Shown one piece after another: positions 15,723 through 27,113 of a stretch of DNA of 64,000 nucleotides (positions within the stretch are counted from its first letter, which is position 1; each line of letters starts with the position of its first letter). The stretch is taken from contig NZ_CP114039.1 of NCBI RefSeq assembly GCF_026965535.1, forward strand, positions 2,046,001 to 2,110,000, in the 5' to 3' direction. A program made the translations under genes and the position numbers. Source of the stretch: Corallococcus sp. NCRR (lineage in GTDB: Bacteria > Myxococcota > Myxococcia > Myxococcales > Myxococcaceae). The notes beneath the pieces were generated by a model. The model did no database searches, had not been told where the DNA came from, and worked only from the letters and a program-made list of their open reading frames with translations.

Positions 15723-16742
15723 ATGCACTACCGTCCGCTGGGCCGCACCGGCCTGTTTGTCTCTGAACTGTGTTTCGGCGCCATGACCTTCGGTGGCGAG
15801 GGCTACTGGAAGAACATCGGGCAGCAGGGACAGGCGGAGGCCGACGCGCTGGTGGGCCGGTGCCTGGACGCGGGCATCAACTTCTTCGACACCGCGAACG
15901 TGTATTCGTACGGGCAGTCGGAGGAGCTGCTCGGCAAGGCGCTGGCCCCGAAGCGTTCGCAGGTGGTGCTGGCCACCAAGGTGCGCGGCCGCATGGGCCC
16001 GGGCCAGAACGAGACCGGCCTGTCGCGCTACCACCTCTTCGACTCCGTGCACGCGAGCCTCAAGCGCCTGGGCACGGACCACATCGACCTCCTGCAGATC
16101 CACGGCTACGACGTGGCCACGCCGCTGGAGGAGACGCTGCGCGCGCTGGACGACCTCGTGCGCCAGGGCAAGGTGCGCTACCTGGGCGCGTCCAACCTGG
16201 CCGCGTGGCAGTTGATGAAGGCGCTGGGCATCAGCGACCACCGCGGCCTGTCCCGCTTCGAATCGCTCCAGGCCTACTACTCCATCGCCGGCCGCGACCT
16301 GGAGCGGGAGCTGGTGCCGCTGATGAAGGACCAGGGGGTGGGCCTGATGGTGTGGAGCCCGCTCGCGGGCGGCTTCCTCTCCGGCAAGTACCGCCGCGAC
16401 GCCGAAGGCCCCGAGGGCGCCCGCCGCACCACCTTCGACTTCCCGCCCGTGGACCGCGAGCGCGCGTACAACGCCATCGACGTGATGGACGAGGTCGCGA
16501 AGGAGACGGGCACCAGCGTGGCGCGCGTGGCGCTCGCGTGGCTCCTGCACCAGCCGCACGTCACCACCGTCATCCTCGGCGCGAAGACGCAGGCCCAGTT
16601 GGAGGACAACCTGGCCGCGTCCGAGCTGCGCCTCGGCGCCGAGCAGCTCGCGAAGCTCGACGCCGTCTCCAGGCTGCCCCCCGAGTACCCGGGCTGGATG
16701 GTGGAGCGTCAGAACGCGGACCGCCTCCCTCCGGCCCGCTGA
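15723..16742 (+). CDS. Aldo/keto reductase
   Basis: The 339-residue product is a TIM-barrel aldo/keto reductase. MHYRPLGRTGLFVSELCFG is the usual start. The catalytic tetrad can be placed: Asp and Tyr in INFFDTANVYSYGQSEELLG, Lys in VLATKVRG, His in DLLQIHGYD. The NADPH-binding end has a VILGAKTQAQLEDNL segment. The sequence most resembles the general AKR/YajO-like group that reduces aldehydes or ketones; the substrate is unknown. A terminator hairpin lies 74 bases after the stop. The ATG is preceded by AAGGTGA; the upstream open frame overlaps the DUF429 gene and is not coding. Confidence 0.9.
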   Translation: MHYRPLGRTGLFVSELCFGAMTFGGEGYWKNIGQQGQAEADALVGRCLDAGINFFDTANVYSYGQSEELLGKALAPKRSQVVLATKVRGRMGPGQNETGLSRYHLFDSVHASLKRLGTDHIDLLQIHGYDVATPLEETLRALDDLVRQGKVRYLGASNLAAWQLMKALGISDHRGLSRFESLQAYYSIAGRDLERELVPLMKDQGVGLMVWSPLAGGFLSGKYRRDAEGPEGARRTTFDFPPVDRERAYNAIDVMDEVAKETGTSVARVALAWLLHQPHVTTVILGAKTQAQLEDNLAASELRLGAEQLAKLDAVSRLPPEYPGWMVERQNADRLPPAR

Positions 16743-16815
16743 ACCGGTTGCTCGCGGAGTCCCGCGCGTGCGGAGTTTTCCATCATCGCTGGATGGACCC
16801 GACCTGACGCGTCTC

Positions 16816-16851
16816 AACGACGCACCGTGTGAAAGCGGTGCGTTCGTTTTT
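16816..16851 (+). terminator. Rho-independent terminator after the aldo/keto reductase
   Basis: An 8-bp perfect stem (ACGCACCG with CGGTGCGT, 8-base loop) extends by four more pairs across a one-base bulge and is followed by TTTTT. It is the best terminator seen in the window. Confidence 0.8.
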
Positions 16852-17174
16852 ACAGTCCGTCAGGGACGGCAGGCGCGTTGGGGGCGCGGATTCCCCTGCG
16901 AGTCTCGTGGCGAAAGCGACGCTGGGTGTTTGGGATTGAGGCCAACTTCCAATATCTTGGGGACTGCGAAGCGTTCGGTCACTCGAGCGCGTTCCATGGG
17001 GCCCACGCGCCTGTCCGTCAGCACTCCGGTGCGGTCGGCATCCACGTGGAAGGTAGGACGGTCGCCCGGATGACCTTGGAGGTCCGGTGTGCGGCGTCTC
17101 TTTTTGCTCCGTGGGGGGCCTATCCGGGCCCCGGGAACTCCCCGGGGCCCGGCTAACCTTTCCCGGGACCGCTG
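16852..17174. other. Intergenic region without a recognisable gene
   Basis: About 320 bases separate the aldo/keto reductase terminator from the end of the DUF2807 gene. A 92-codon open frame exists at 16878 but has no ribosome site or protein-like pattern. The only clear structure is the large GC hairpin at 17124-17152. Confidence 0.5.
17124..17152. terminator. 12-bp perfect GC hairpin downstream of the DUF2807 gene
   Basis: Arms CCGGGCCCCGGG and CCCGGGGCCCGG flank a 5-base loop. The hairpin lies 23 bases past the stop codon of the leftward DUF2807 gene. There is no adjacent T-run on either strand, so it may end transcription without one or protect the 3' end of the message. Confidence 0.5.
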
Positions 17175-17897
17175 CTAGTTCGAGGCGTCGAGGCGCGAGC
17201 CGCCGCTGACCTCGACGTTGGCGTTCTGGGGCCGCTTCGACAGGCGGATGATGCTGCCGCCGGAGGCGTCACCGGAGACGCTGGCGGGGGCATCGGCCTC
17301 CACGATGGAGCCGCCGCTGGCCTCCACCTGGAGCGCGGAGAGGCCCTGGAGTTTCTGGGCATGCACCTGCGCGCCGCCGCTGGCCTCGGCGTCCAGATGG
17401 GTGGCGCGGCCGCTGAGGGTGATTTCGGAGCCGCCGCTGGACTCGGCCTCCACGTTCTTGGCGTCCACGCCGCTCACCCTGAGCACCGCGCCGCCGCTGG
17501 CCTCCGCGTCGAACTCATCGGACGCGGTGACCTCCGCGTTCATGTGGCTGCCGCCGCTGGCCTCCACATGGTCGATGCGGGGCGAGGACACGATGAGCCT
17601 CACCGTGCCGTTGAGGCGGCTCCAGCCCTTGCGCTCGACGTTCGTGGTGAGGATGCCGTCCTCCACCTCCAACTTGATGCGGGAGAGGTTCTCAGGGGAG
17701 CCCTCCAGGCGGACGGACTTGGGGCCCACCTTCACCTCCGCGTGCATGCCGTGACCCACGGAGACGCCGTGGAAGTCCTCCACCTGGCGCGTCTCGCCAG
17801 AGCCCTGGGAGGGTTTGACCGCGTCCTCCGCGTGGGCGGTGCAGGCGGTGGTGGCGAGGCAGCAGGCGGCGAGCAGGGACAGCGAGGACATCCTCAT
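17175..17897 (-). CDS. Exported DUF2807 (head GIN) beta-helix-like protein
   Basis: The 240-residue product has a signal peptide (MRMSSLSLLAACCLATTACT, which may be a lipobox variant) and then a DUF2807-type auto-adhesive beta fold: VEDFHGVSVGHGMHAEV at the start of the mature part and a run of regularly spaced A-S-G-G-S or S-S-G-G-S turns, about seven copies some 20 residues apart. Each turn closes one coil of a predicted right-handed beta solenoid. Such proteins are periplasmic or surface proteins of unknown role. A hairpin lies downstream. The ATG has a GGAG site. Confidence 0.82.
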   Translation of the reverse strand: MRMSSLSLLAACCLATTACTAHAEDAVKPSQGSGETRQVEDFHGVSVGHGMHAEVKVGPKSVRLEGSPENLSRIKLEVEDGILTTNVERKGWSRLNGTVRLIVSSPRIDHVEASGGSHMNAEVTASDEFDAEASGGAVLRVSGVDAKNVEAESSGGSEITLSGRATHLDAEASGGAQVHAQKLQGLSALQVEASGGSIVEADAPASVSGDASGGSIIRLSKRPQNANVEVSGGSRLDASN

Positions 17898-18018
17898 GGG
17901 CGGCTCCGGGCGAGGCGCGAGGACGTGGGAGCACGTCCCGGCGGAATGCCTCGGGTACGCAGGACCCCAGCGGTTGATTGCGTGGCGCCGCGCGAAGCTG
18001 TCCGACAGCCGGACAGGC

Positions 18019-21033
<3,015 letters not shown>

Positions 21034-21239
21034 TGAAGGGGTCCGACTCTACACCGGGGCAGGCACCGGCGCGAAAGGCCCGGGACCCCGTTTCTGGCCG
21101 GATGCCAGGGTTTACGAGGACATGCCTCCGTCCGGGCGAGGACAGGGTTTCTGGAACGAAGGCGCGCGAACTGTCCGACACCGGAGGGGTGCCTCGGGGA
21201 CGGACGGACAGCGGGAAGGGCGCCGCTACTGTGCGTGCC

Positions 21240-22292
21240 ATGCGGCTGCGAGGGCATCAGGCAGGGACGTGGGGCCGGCGCGTGGGGGCGCTCCTGGGAG
21301 TACTCATGGGTTGGAGCGGGGCGGAGGCGAAGGGGCTCCAGGTGGAGTACGACCTGCAGACGCCGCTGTTCCTGGACCGCACGTACCTGTTCGTGTCGCC
21401 CAACCGCATCCAGCGGCAGGGGGACCCGGACTCGCCCCTGCCGTTGGTCTTCGAGGGCCAGTTCGCGCCGAACCTCTTCCTGCCGCAGTTGAAGCTGGAC
21501 GACTTCAAGGAGGACGGGAGGGAGACGCTGTTCTCGGCGGTGTTCACGCCGAACATCCGGCTGCGGATGGCGAACACGGACAGCAACCCCATCCTGCCGC
21601 CGTCATACCTGATGAAGTTGACGCTCCAGGCGGCGCACCTGCGCCTGCTGCACGGCCCCGACAAGGACGGCCCGCCCCGGGTGCTGGCGCTGGGGTTGAA
21701 CGTCATCGTGGGGCACTACTCCAACGGTGAGAACGGGTGCTTCTTCGCGAACCAGACGGGGACGGACCCGAACTGCGAGCCCGCGGAGGGGACGCCACCG
21801 TTGAACGAAATCACGGGGAGCTTCTCCACGAACCTGCTGCGCTTCGAGCTGCACAGCCGGCTGGGGTTCGGAGTGGATCCGCACCGGCTGAGCGCATGGC
21901 TGGTGGGAGCGAACGCGTTCTACGAATTGAACTCAGCGATTGGGCCCGGAGGGATGAGCCCGGCGCAGCGCCACGTGTATGGGAATGGGCACTGGGGGGT
22001 GGGGCTGGTGGGGGAGCGGGCGGTGAACGGGAACCGCTTCCGGCTGGAGGGGAGGTTGTCGCATCCGTTCGGTGAGACGCCGGCGCAGCGGAGCACGCTG
22101 AGCGTGGAGGCGGCGGCGAATCCCCGCTGGGCGGCCGGCTTCGGCGTGTTCGCCCGGTACGTGCGGGGGCAGGACTACTACAACATCCTCTTCCTGGAGC
22201 GCATCAGCCTCTGGCAGTTCGGACTGGTCTTCGAACTGAACCCGGGAGCGAGGTTGAAGACAGACAGCGGGAAGCCCCCGGGCTTCCAGTGA
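21240..22292 (+). CDS. OMPLA-like outer-membrane protein (putative phospholipase A)
   Basis: The 350-residue product has a signal peptide (hydrophobic VGALLGVLMGW, then SGAEAK) and alternating strands typical of an outer-membrane barrel, ending in WQFGLVFEL. A GHYSNGENG segment places His159, Ser161, Asn162 and Gly163 in the H-x-S-N-G pattern that forms the active site of outer-membrane phospholipase A. A GSFSTNLLRFELH strand follows, where OMPLA has its catalytic Asn. It is larger than E. coli PldA (about 290). Enzymatic assignment is tentative; a barrel protein is likely. A long upstream open frame has no ribosome site; the ATG chosen begins the signal peptide. Confidence 0.65.
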   Translation: MRLRGHQAGTWGRRVGALLGVLMGWSGAEAKGLQVEYDLQTPLFLDRTYLFVSPNRIQRQGDPDSPLPLVFEGQFAPNLFLPQLKLDDFKEDGRETLFSAVFTPNIRLRMANTDSNPILPPSYLMKLTLQAAHLRLLHGPDKDGPPRVLALGLNVIVGHYSNGENGCFFANQTGTDPNCEPAEGTPPLNEITGSFSTNLLRFELHSRLGFGVDPHRLSAWLVGANAFYELNSAIGPGGMSPAQRHVYGNGHWGVGLVGERAVNGNRFRLEGRLSHPFGETPAQRSTLSVEAAANPRWAAGFGVFARYVRGQDYYNILFLERISLWQFGLVFELNPGARLKTDSGKPPGFQ

Positions 22293-22295
22293 GAG

Positions 22296-22868
22296 TTATT
22301 TGAAGAAGGAAGGAGGCAGCAACTCACGGGCCTCGCGGGCGAAGCCCGGCACGCTGCGAGCCAATCCGTCCAGGAGTCTCATCAGGGAAATGGGTGGATT
22401 GCGAAGGGCCTCGGCCTGGGCTCGGAGCATCTCCATGATGACGTCTGGTGCCTGGCTGAGCAGGTGCTGAAGGAAGGTGTCGGGATCCTGGGCTTGGAGC
22501 GATGCGGGCAGATGGTTCTTGCCGAAGTCCTTCAGGTTGCTCGTGACAAGCGTCTGAGCGCCCACATGGACCGCGGCAGCGAGGACGTGCCGGTCCTTCT
22601 CGTGGTTGGTCATGGATGAAATGAGCCCCTCATGGCCTGTCACCATCGCTTCGGGAAAGGCAGCCTTCATGGCGGCGACGCGTCGTGATGCCTTTTCTTC
22701 CGACAGTCCGATGGCCTTGACCAGGTTGCGACGCGTCTCCTCGAGGATGAGTTCCGTCCAGTGGATCTGAATGAGCCCTTCATGCGCCGCGCTCAACAAC
22801 GTGTCGCAGACGGTGAGGGGAATCAGGACGTTCGCATCGAGGACGACAGGAAACGAAGCATGAATCAC
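22296..22868 (-). CDS. PIN-domain toxin
   Basis: The 190-residue product has the PIN nuclease acidic set: Asp11 in PVVLDANVLIPL, an E-T-R-R-N helix, the HEKDRHVLAAAVH segment with a conserved Asp, and TSNLKDF near the C-terminal end of the core. PIN toxins cut RNA, often tRNA or mRNA. It lies 23 bases after the putative antitoxin gene on the same strand. Start is GTG. The tail of about 50 residues after the PIN core is longer than usual. The pair has lower GC at third positions than neighbours, a hint of transfer. Confidence 0.82.
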   Translation of the reverse strand: MIHASFPVVLDANVLIPLTVCDTLLSAAHEGLIQIHWTELILEETRRNLVKAIGLSEEKASRRVAAMKAAFPEAMVTGHEGLISSMTNHEKDRHVLAAAVHVGAQTLVTSNLKDFGKNHLPASLQAQDPDTFLQHLLSQAPDVIMEMLRAQAEALRNPPISLMRLLDGLARSVPGFAREARELLPPSFFK

Positions 22869-22891
22869 GGAGTGGGGCGCCCTCGCGATCC

Positions 22892-23383
22892 TCAGTCGAG
22901 TTCGGGATAGCCCCCGGCGTCCTGGCTTTCGCGCATCATCGCGTCGAGCTGGGAGCGGCGGTCGGCCTTCTGCCGTGCGCGGTATTCGAGGACGTCCTTG
23001 CTGTAGACGCGACGATGGGTGCCCGTGCGGTGGAAGGGGATCCGGCCCTCATCGAGCAATTGCACCAGGTACTGCCGCGAGACGTTGAGCAGGTTCGCGG
23101 CCTGCTGGGTCGTGAGCTCCTTGTGGACGGGGACTACGGTGACGGCGTCCCCTGCCGCGAGGATGGCGAGCAATTGCTGCATTAGCGCGAGCACGTCCGT
23201 TGGCAGCGGCACGGATTCATGGTTCGGGCCGAGCAGCGAGAAGAGCGGGTGCCTGCTGCCCTTGTCGCTCAGTTCCCGGGTGATGAGCTGCGCGAGCTTT
23301 CGCACCTGCTCCAGCGTCACGTCGCTGGCAGCGACGGGCTCCGATGTCCGAGGAGGAAGACCTTCAGCGGTGGGCAAAGTCAT
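22892..23383 (-). CDS. Antitoxin-like protein with excisionase-type helix-turn-helix
   Basis: The 163-residue product has a helical N-terminal part and, from about residue 90, an excisionase/MerR-like DNA-binding domain: ELTTQQAANLLNVSRQYLVQ, then LLDEGRIPFHRTGTHRRV and a short YSKDVLEYRAR helix. Such proteins precede PIN toxins in several toxin-antitoxin operons, where they bind the operator and neutralise the toxin. The chosen ATG has a strong AGGAGG site 5 bases upstream; an ATG 13 codons earlier lacks one. It is the first gene of the two-gene unit. Confidence 0.75.
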   Translation of the reverse strand: MTLPTAEGLPPRTSEPVAASDVTLEQVRKLAQLITRELSDKGSRHPLFSLLGPNHESVPLPTDVLALMQQLLAILAAGDAVTVVPVHKELTTQQAANLLNVSRQYLVQLLDEGRIPFHRTGTHRRVYSKDVLEYRARQKADRRSQLDAMMRESQDAGGYPELD

Positions 23384-23494
23384 GGGTTCCTCCTGGCGCG
23401 GACCTTTAGGAATCTTGGCCATATCCGACGCAAACGCAAGTAGCTCACTGGCGTCAGGTCAGGATGGCATCCCATCTATCGTCGTAGCCGCAAC

Positions 23495-25447
23495 ATGCAT
23501 CCCAACATCTCCCCGCTGACCCGTGAGGTGGGCTACGACGGCACCGACATGGACACCTCCGCTTCCCCGCGCACCGTCACCGGCCGCGTCGACGTGCATC
23601 CCCGTGGCTTCGGCTTCCTGACCGTGCAGAAGCCCGGCACCCCGGAGGTGCTGTCCGCCTTCATTCCTCCTCCGGACCTGAACCCCCTCTTCTCGGGGGA
23701 CGTCGTCTCCGCCACCGTGACCGCGTCCGGCGAGGGCCGGTGGACCGCGTCCGGCCTGTCGCTCGTGGAGCGCACCCGCACCGTCGTCTATGGCGAGGTC
23801 GTGTCGCGCAAGGGCGCCTTCTTCCTGCGCATCGACAAGGAGGTCTCCAACACCGACTGGCCCCTGGACCCGGGCAGCACCGCCGTCCAGCACAACGACG
23901 CCGTCGTCGCCCGTATCGCGGACGGGAAGGTTGTCCTCCTCTACAAGCTGGAGCCCGGCGCCGACCGCTCCCTGGAGCGCGTCATCGCCCGCCATGGCCT
24001 CCACCGGGACTTCACCGCGGAGGTCGTCCAGGAGGCCCTGCGCGCCAGGGAGACCCCCCACGCCCTGGGCGGCGCCCGGCGCGACCTGCGCTCCATCCCC
24101 ACCGTCACCGTGGACGCGCCCTCCACCCGGGACATCGACGACGCCATCTCCGTGCTGCCCGCGGGCCCAGACGGCGCCGTGCGCCTGCTCGTGTCCATCG
24201 CGGACGTGAGCGAGTCCGTGAAGGAGAACACCCCCCTGGACCTGGAGGCCCGCGACCGCGCCACCAGCGTCTACCTGGCCGGCCGCGTGCTCCCCATGCT
24301 CCCGGAGGAACTGTCCGCGCACTGGCTCAGCCTGGTGCCCAACGAGGAGCGCCACTGTCTCACCGTTGAATTGCGCATCGACCCCGACGGCCGTGTCACC
24401 GCCGCGGATGTCTATGAAAGCCTCATCCGGTCCTGGGCGCGGCTGAACTACGACGAGGTCGCGGCCTTCCTCGACGACAACTCCATCTCCCCCGCCATGG
24501 AGCCCGTGCGTGAGGCCATGCCCTGGTTCCGTCTGGCATCCGCGCGGCTCGCGGTGTCACGCGCGGCCCGAGGCGGCATGACCATGTCCCGCGACGAGGC
24601 GCGCTTCACCTTCGACACGGCCACGGGCGCGGTGTCCGGGCTCGCCGGAGAGAAGGACACCTCCGCGCACAACATGATCGAGCGCTTCATGGTCGCGGCC
24701 AATGAATCCATCGCCACCTGGCTGATGACCCGTGGCGTGCCGACCGTGTACCGCGTGCATGAGCAGCCGGATCCGCAGCGCGTGGCGGACGTGAACGCGT
24801 TCGCGTTGCACTCGGGGTTCGCGGCGGGATTTGGCACGCAGATCACCCCGCTGGCGCTGGCCGCGTTCGACCGGCAGATCTCCGGAGCGAAGGCGGAGCC
24901 CGCGCTGCGCTCCGTGCTGCGCCGTTCACTGGGTCCGTCCCGCTACACGGTGAAGCCGGGCCCGCACTTCGGGCTCGCGGCGCCGCTATATCTGCACTTC
25001 ACGTCGCCCATCCGCCGGTACGCGGACCTGGCCGTGCATCGGCTCATCAAGGCGTACCTCCACGGCCGGCGCGACTTCGTGCACGAGGACCCGGAGATTG
25101 AAAAGCTCTCCCAGCACATCAACGTGCGAGCCCGCTCCGCCAGCCGCGCCGAGGTGGACCGCCACCACGAGTTGGAAGCGCGCTTCATGTCCACGCGCAT
25201 CGGACAGCAGTTCCCCGCGCGCATCGTGCGCGTGAAGCCCTTCGGCCTCGTCGCGCAACTGGATGGCATGTGGGTGGAGGGCATGGTGCCGGCGGAAGGA
25301 CTCGCGGGCGGTCCCTACCGTCCGGACGCGCGAGAGCTGTCCATGGTGAGCAAGACGCGGACCTTCACCGTGGGCATGCCCATCAACGTGAAGGTCGTCT
25401 CCACGGATGAGCAACTGGGCCGGGTGGAGTTCGCCCTGGTCGAATAG
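23495..25447 (+). CDS. RNB-family 3'-5' exoribonuclease (RNase II/R-like)
   Basis: The 650-residue product has an N-terminal cold-shock-like region (GRVDVHPRGFGFLTV), a second beta-barrel-like stretch, an RNB catalytic domain from about residue 200, and a C-terminal S1 domain (FPARIVRVKPFGLVAQL). The RNB active-site motif is present as STRDIDDAIS, with Asp213, Asp215 and Asp216 placed to bind the metals. Further RNB blocks include HNMIERFMVAAN and LYLHFTSPIRRYADL. The enzyme degrades RNA from the 3' end in the cytosol. It is shorter than E. coli RNase R (about 810) and lacks the basic tail, so RNase II or R cannot be chosen. A small-gene array follows directly. Confidence 0.9.
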   Translation: MHPNISPLTREVGYDGTDMDTSASPRTVTGRVDVHPRGFGFLTVQKPGTPEVLSAFIPPPDLNPLFSGDVVSATVTASGEGRWTASGLSLVERTRTVVYGEVVSRKGAFFLRIDKEVSNTDWPLDPGSTAVQHNDAVVARIADGKVVLLYKLEPGADRSLERVIARHGLHRDFTAEVVQEALRARETPHALGGARRDLRSIPTVTVDAPSTRDIDDAISVLPAGPDGAVRLLVSIADVSESVKENTPLDLEARDRATSVYLAGRVLPMLPEELSAHWLSLVPNEERHCLTVELRIDPDGRVTAADVYESLIRSWARLNYDEVAAFLDDNSISPAMEPVREAMPWFRLASARLAVSRAARGGMTMSRDEARFTFDTATGAVSGLAGEKDTSAHNMIERFMVAANESIATWLMTRGVPTVYRVHEQPDPQRVADVNAFALHSGFAAGFGTQITPLALAAFDRQISGAKAEPALRSVLRRSLGPSRYTVKPGPHFGLAAPLYLHFTSPIRRYADLAVHRLIKAYLHGRRDFVHEDPEIEKLSQHINVRARSASRAEVDRHHELEARFMSTRIGQQFPARIVRVKPFGLVAQLDGMWVEGMVPAEGLAGGPYRPDARELSMVSKTRTFTVGMPINVKVVSTDEQLGRVEFALVE

Positions 25448-25449
25448 CC

Positions 25450-25899
25450 ATGGGCGCGATATCCGCCAAGGAGATCGATGGTTACGAATTCGATTGGCTC
25501 GCGAGCGACGTGGATGGACACGTCGCCCTGCTGAGCACGGCGGGGGGAGGTTACGTGCCGCGCGACGTCCTGCAGGACACGGACTCCGTGGACGCCGCCA
25601 TCAATGCCATCCTCGCGTCGGCTGTCTCTTCAGGAGTGCTCTTCGCGCCGAGCGTGGCGGAGGGCTGCGAGAACACCTGGCGGATGATGGCGGAGCGGGG
25701 CGTGTTCGCGTTCGACGCGGATCCGTATGGGGGGCCGTACAAGCGGGTGGCCATGCCCGAGCGTCCCATCCGGGTCGAGGAGTTGGCTGAGGCCGCCAGA
25801 CCCTTGGTGCGCCGGATGTCTCTCGAAGGTCTGCGGTTCTCCAAGCTCGAGAAGCTAGACAACGACGTCCTGGTACGACGGGACAGATCCAAACCCTGA
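25450..25899 (+). CDS. Small protein of unknown function, possible immunity protein
   Basis: The 149-residue product starts two bases after the exoribonuclease stop. The beginning (GYEFDWLASDVDGHVALLST, then AGGGYVPRDVL) resembles a class of myxobacterial and actinobacterial small proteins sometimes found beside polymorphic toxins. There is no signal peptide, membrane helix or catalytic motif. The family could not be named. Tight spacing suggests co-transcription with the exoribonuclease or a very short own leader. Confidence 0.6.
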   Translation: MGAISAKEIDGYEFDWLASDVDGHVALLSTAGGGYVPRDVLQDTDSVDAAINAILASAVSSGVLFAPSVAEGCENTWRMMAERGVFAFDADPYGGPYKRVAMPERPIRVEELAEAARPLVRRMSLEGLRFSKLEKLDNDVLVRRDRSKP

Positions 25900-25908
25900 C
25901 TGAACAGC

Positions 25909-26475
25909 ATGAGTGAACCGATAGCCCCTTGCTTTCATGGCGCCTGTACGTGGGAGGTGCTGGATGAAGGCCCCGGCGCGCAGATCTCCCCGCGGCATTT
26001 CTTCCCCGGAAACACCGCAGGGGGACAGGACGGCTTGCTGGTACGGGTCACGCCGGCAGGCGGTGCACCCTGGCTGGGCATGTTCGCGTTCGGAAACGTG
26101 AAGGGTGCGGGAGTCAGCCGAGTCCTCGCCATGCCTGACCCAGAGAAGCTCTGTGTCGTGTCGCGAGGCGCGGGCTATCTCGTCACGGTCCAGGACCCCA
26201 GCGCCTGGGAAGCAGTCCAGGTGATGCCCGTAATGGACGTCCGAGCTGTGCCATCAGCGGGAGTCGTGGTGTTCGCGGACTTCACCGAAATGGTGGCCTA
26301 CGGAGCGGATGGCCTGCGGTGGCGGACGAAGCGGCTGTCATGGGACGGCTTGAAGATCGTCCAGATGACGGAGCGCTCCATCATCGGTGAGTACTGGGAC
26401 ATGCGGACGGAGATGATGCAGACGTTCGAGGTCGACGTCGCCACCGGCGCCCAGAAGGGCGGCGTGGATGAGTGA
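25909..26475 (+). CDS. Protein of unknown function in small-gene array
   Basis: The 188-residue product has alternating strands and short turns (MFAFGNVKGAGVSRVLAMPD, VVVFADFTEMVAYGADG, LRWRTKRLSWDGLKI), suggesting a beta-rich, perhaps propeller-like fragment. There is no signal peptide. The pattern recalls immunity-like proteins of contact systems, but no family is certain. The gene starts 9 bases after the previous stop. Its 3' end overlaps the next small ORF by 8 bases. Confidence 0.6.
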   Translation: MSEPIAPCFHGACTWEVLDEGPGAQISPRHFFPGNTAGGQDGLLVRVTPAGGAPWLGMFAFGNVKGAGVSRVLAMPDPEKLCVVSRGAGYLVTVQDPSAWEAVQVMPVMDVRAVPSAGVVVFADFTEMVAYGADGLRWRTKRLSWDGLKIVQMTERSIIGEYWDMRTEMMQTFEVDVATGAQKGGVDE

Positions 26476-26638
26476 GGGCCTGAGCGGCGTGTTTCGATTC
26501 CTGAACGGAGCAGAATCAATGACAGTCTCGGGTCAGACCATGACGTGTCGCTTCTTGTATCAAGGAAATGATGCCCGGAGGGTGTTGCGCCTGGATGATT
26601 CAATCCATCTGGATTGGTCAAGCCTTCGGAAATACTGA
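26468..26638 (+). CDS. 56-residue ORF overlapping its neighbour
   Basis: An ATG inside the last codons of the preceding gene opens a 56-codon frame (begins MSEGLSGVFRFLNGAESM, ends near DWSSLRKY) that stops 2 bases before the next ATG. It fills the gap between its neighbours exactly and is lower in GC than flanking genes. No ribosome site of note, so coupling to the upstream stop is likely if it is translated. It may instead be the remnant of a longer gene. Confidence 0.4.
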   Translation: MSEGLSGVFRFLNGAESMTVSGQTMTCRFLYQGNDARRVLRLDDSIHLDWSSLRKY

Positions 26639-26640
26639 AC

Positions 26641-26919
26641 ATGAACTACGACGCCGTCATTGCTTCACTCCGCCCGGACGTCCAGCGTGGCCTCTCCGTG
26701 GAGGATACCGTCGTGGCGCTCCATGACGCAGGTCTGTCTCTAGCCAAGAGCATCATGGGATTGGCGCAGCTCCATGGCCTGCCCTTCGGTGATGCAAAGC
26801 TCATCGCCGCGGGCCACCCTATCTGGCGCGGCATCGTCAAGGCGGCGGAGCCGCTGCACCAGGAGCTGGAGGACTACGCGGAGAAGATGAAGGGAGGCGG
26901 TAATCCCGATGATCTCTGA
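26641..26919 (+). CDS. Small protein of unknown function
   Basis: The 92-residue product begins MNYDAVIASLRPDVQRGLS and is mainly helical (DTVVALHDAGLSLAKSIMGL, then KLIAAGHPIWRGIVKAAEPL). It has no membrane segment, signal or known catalytic motif. Start is the ATG two bases after the 56-codon ORF; an in-frame GTG 9 codons upstream overlaps that ORF and is disfavoured. The stop overlaps the start of the next gene by 11 bases. Confidence 0.6.
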   Translation: MNYDAVIASLRPDVQRGLSVEDTVVALHDAGLSLAKSIMGLAQLHGLPFGDAKLIAAGHPIWRGIVKAAEPLHQELEDYAEKMKGGGNPDDL

Positions 26920-27112
26920 GACAAGCAAGGCCTGGATTCAAGCCGGGAAGATCCTCGCGGTGAATCCAGACGCGCAGGTCCGCTGCCCTGAGAAGGGTGA
27001 CGGCTTCCTCACCGTCCACGATGAGACCGCTCCAACAACCCCGACCCGGTTCGAGCGGTATCTGGTCTGCGACGTCTGTGGAGCACGCAACGTGATGCTC
27101 ATGCGGGAGTGA
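26909..27112 (+). CDS. Small Cys-containing protein of unknown function
   Basis: The 67-residue product has three Cys in a zinc-ribbon-like spacing: one in QVRCPEKGDGF and a C-x-x-C pair in VCDVCGAR near the end. One Cys of the first knuckle is missing, so metal binding is uncertain. It overlaps the previous gene by 11 bases, pointing to translational coupling. It is the last gene of the array; a leftward gene begins its stop codon one base later. Confidence 0.55.
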   Translation: MISETSKAWIQAGKILAVNPDAQVRCPEKGDGFLTVHDETAPTTPTRFERYLVCDVCGARNVMLMRE

Positions 27113-27113
27113 T

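Noticed and set aside
16878-17156. 92-codon rightward open frame in the gap before the DUF2807 gene
   Set aside because: No ribosome site, no protein-like pattern, and it runs through the hairpin.
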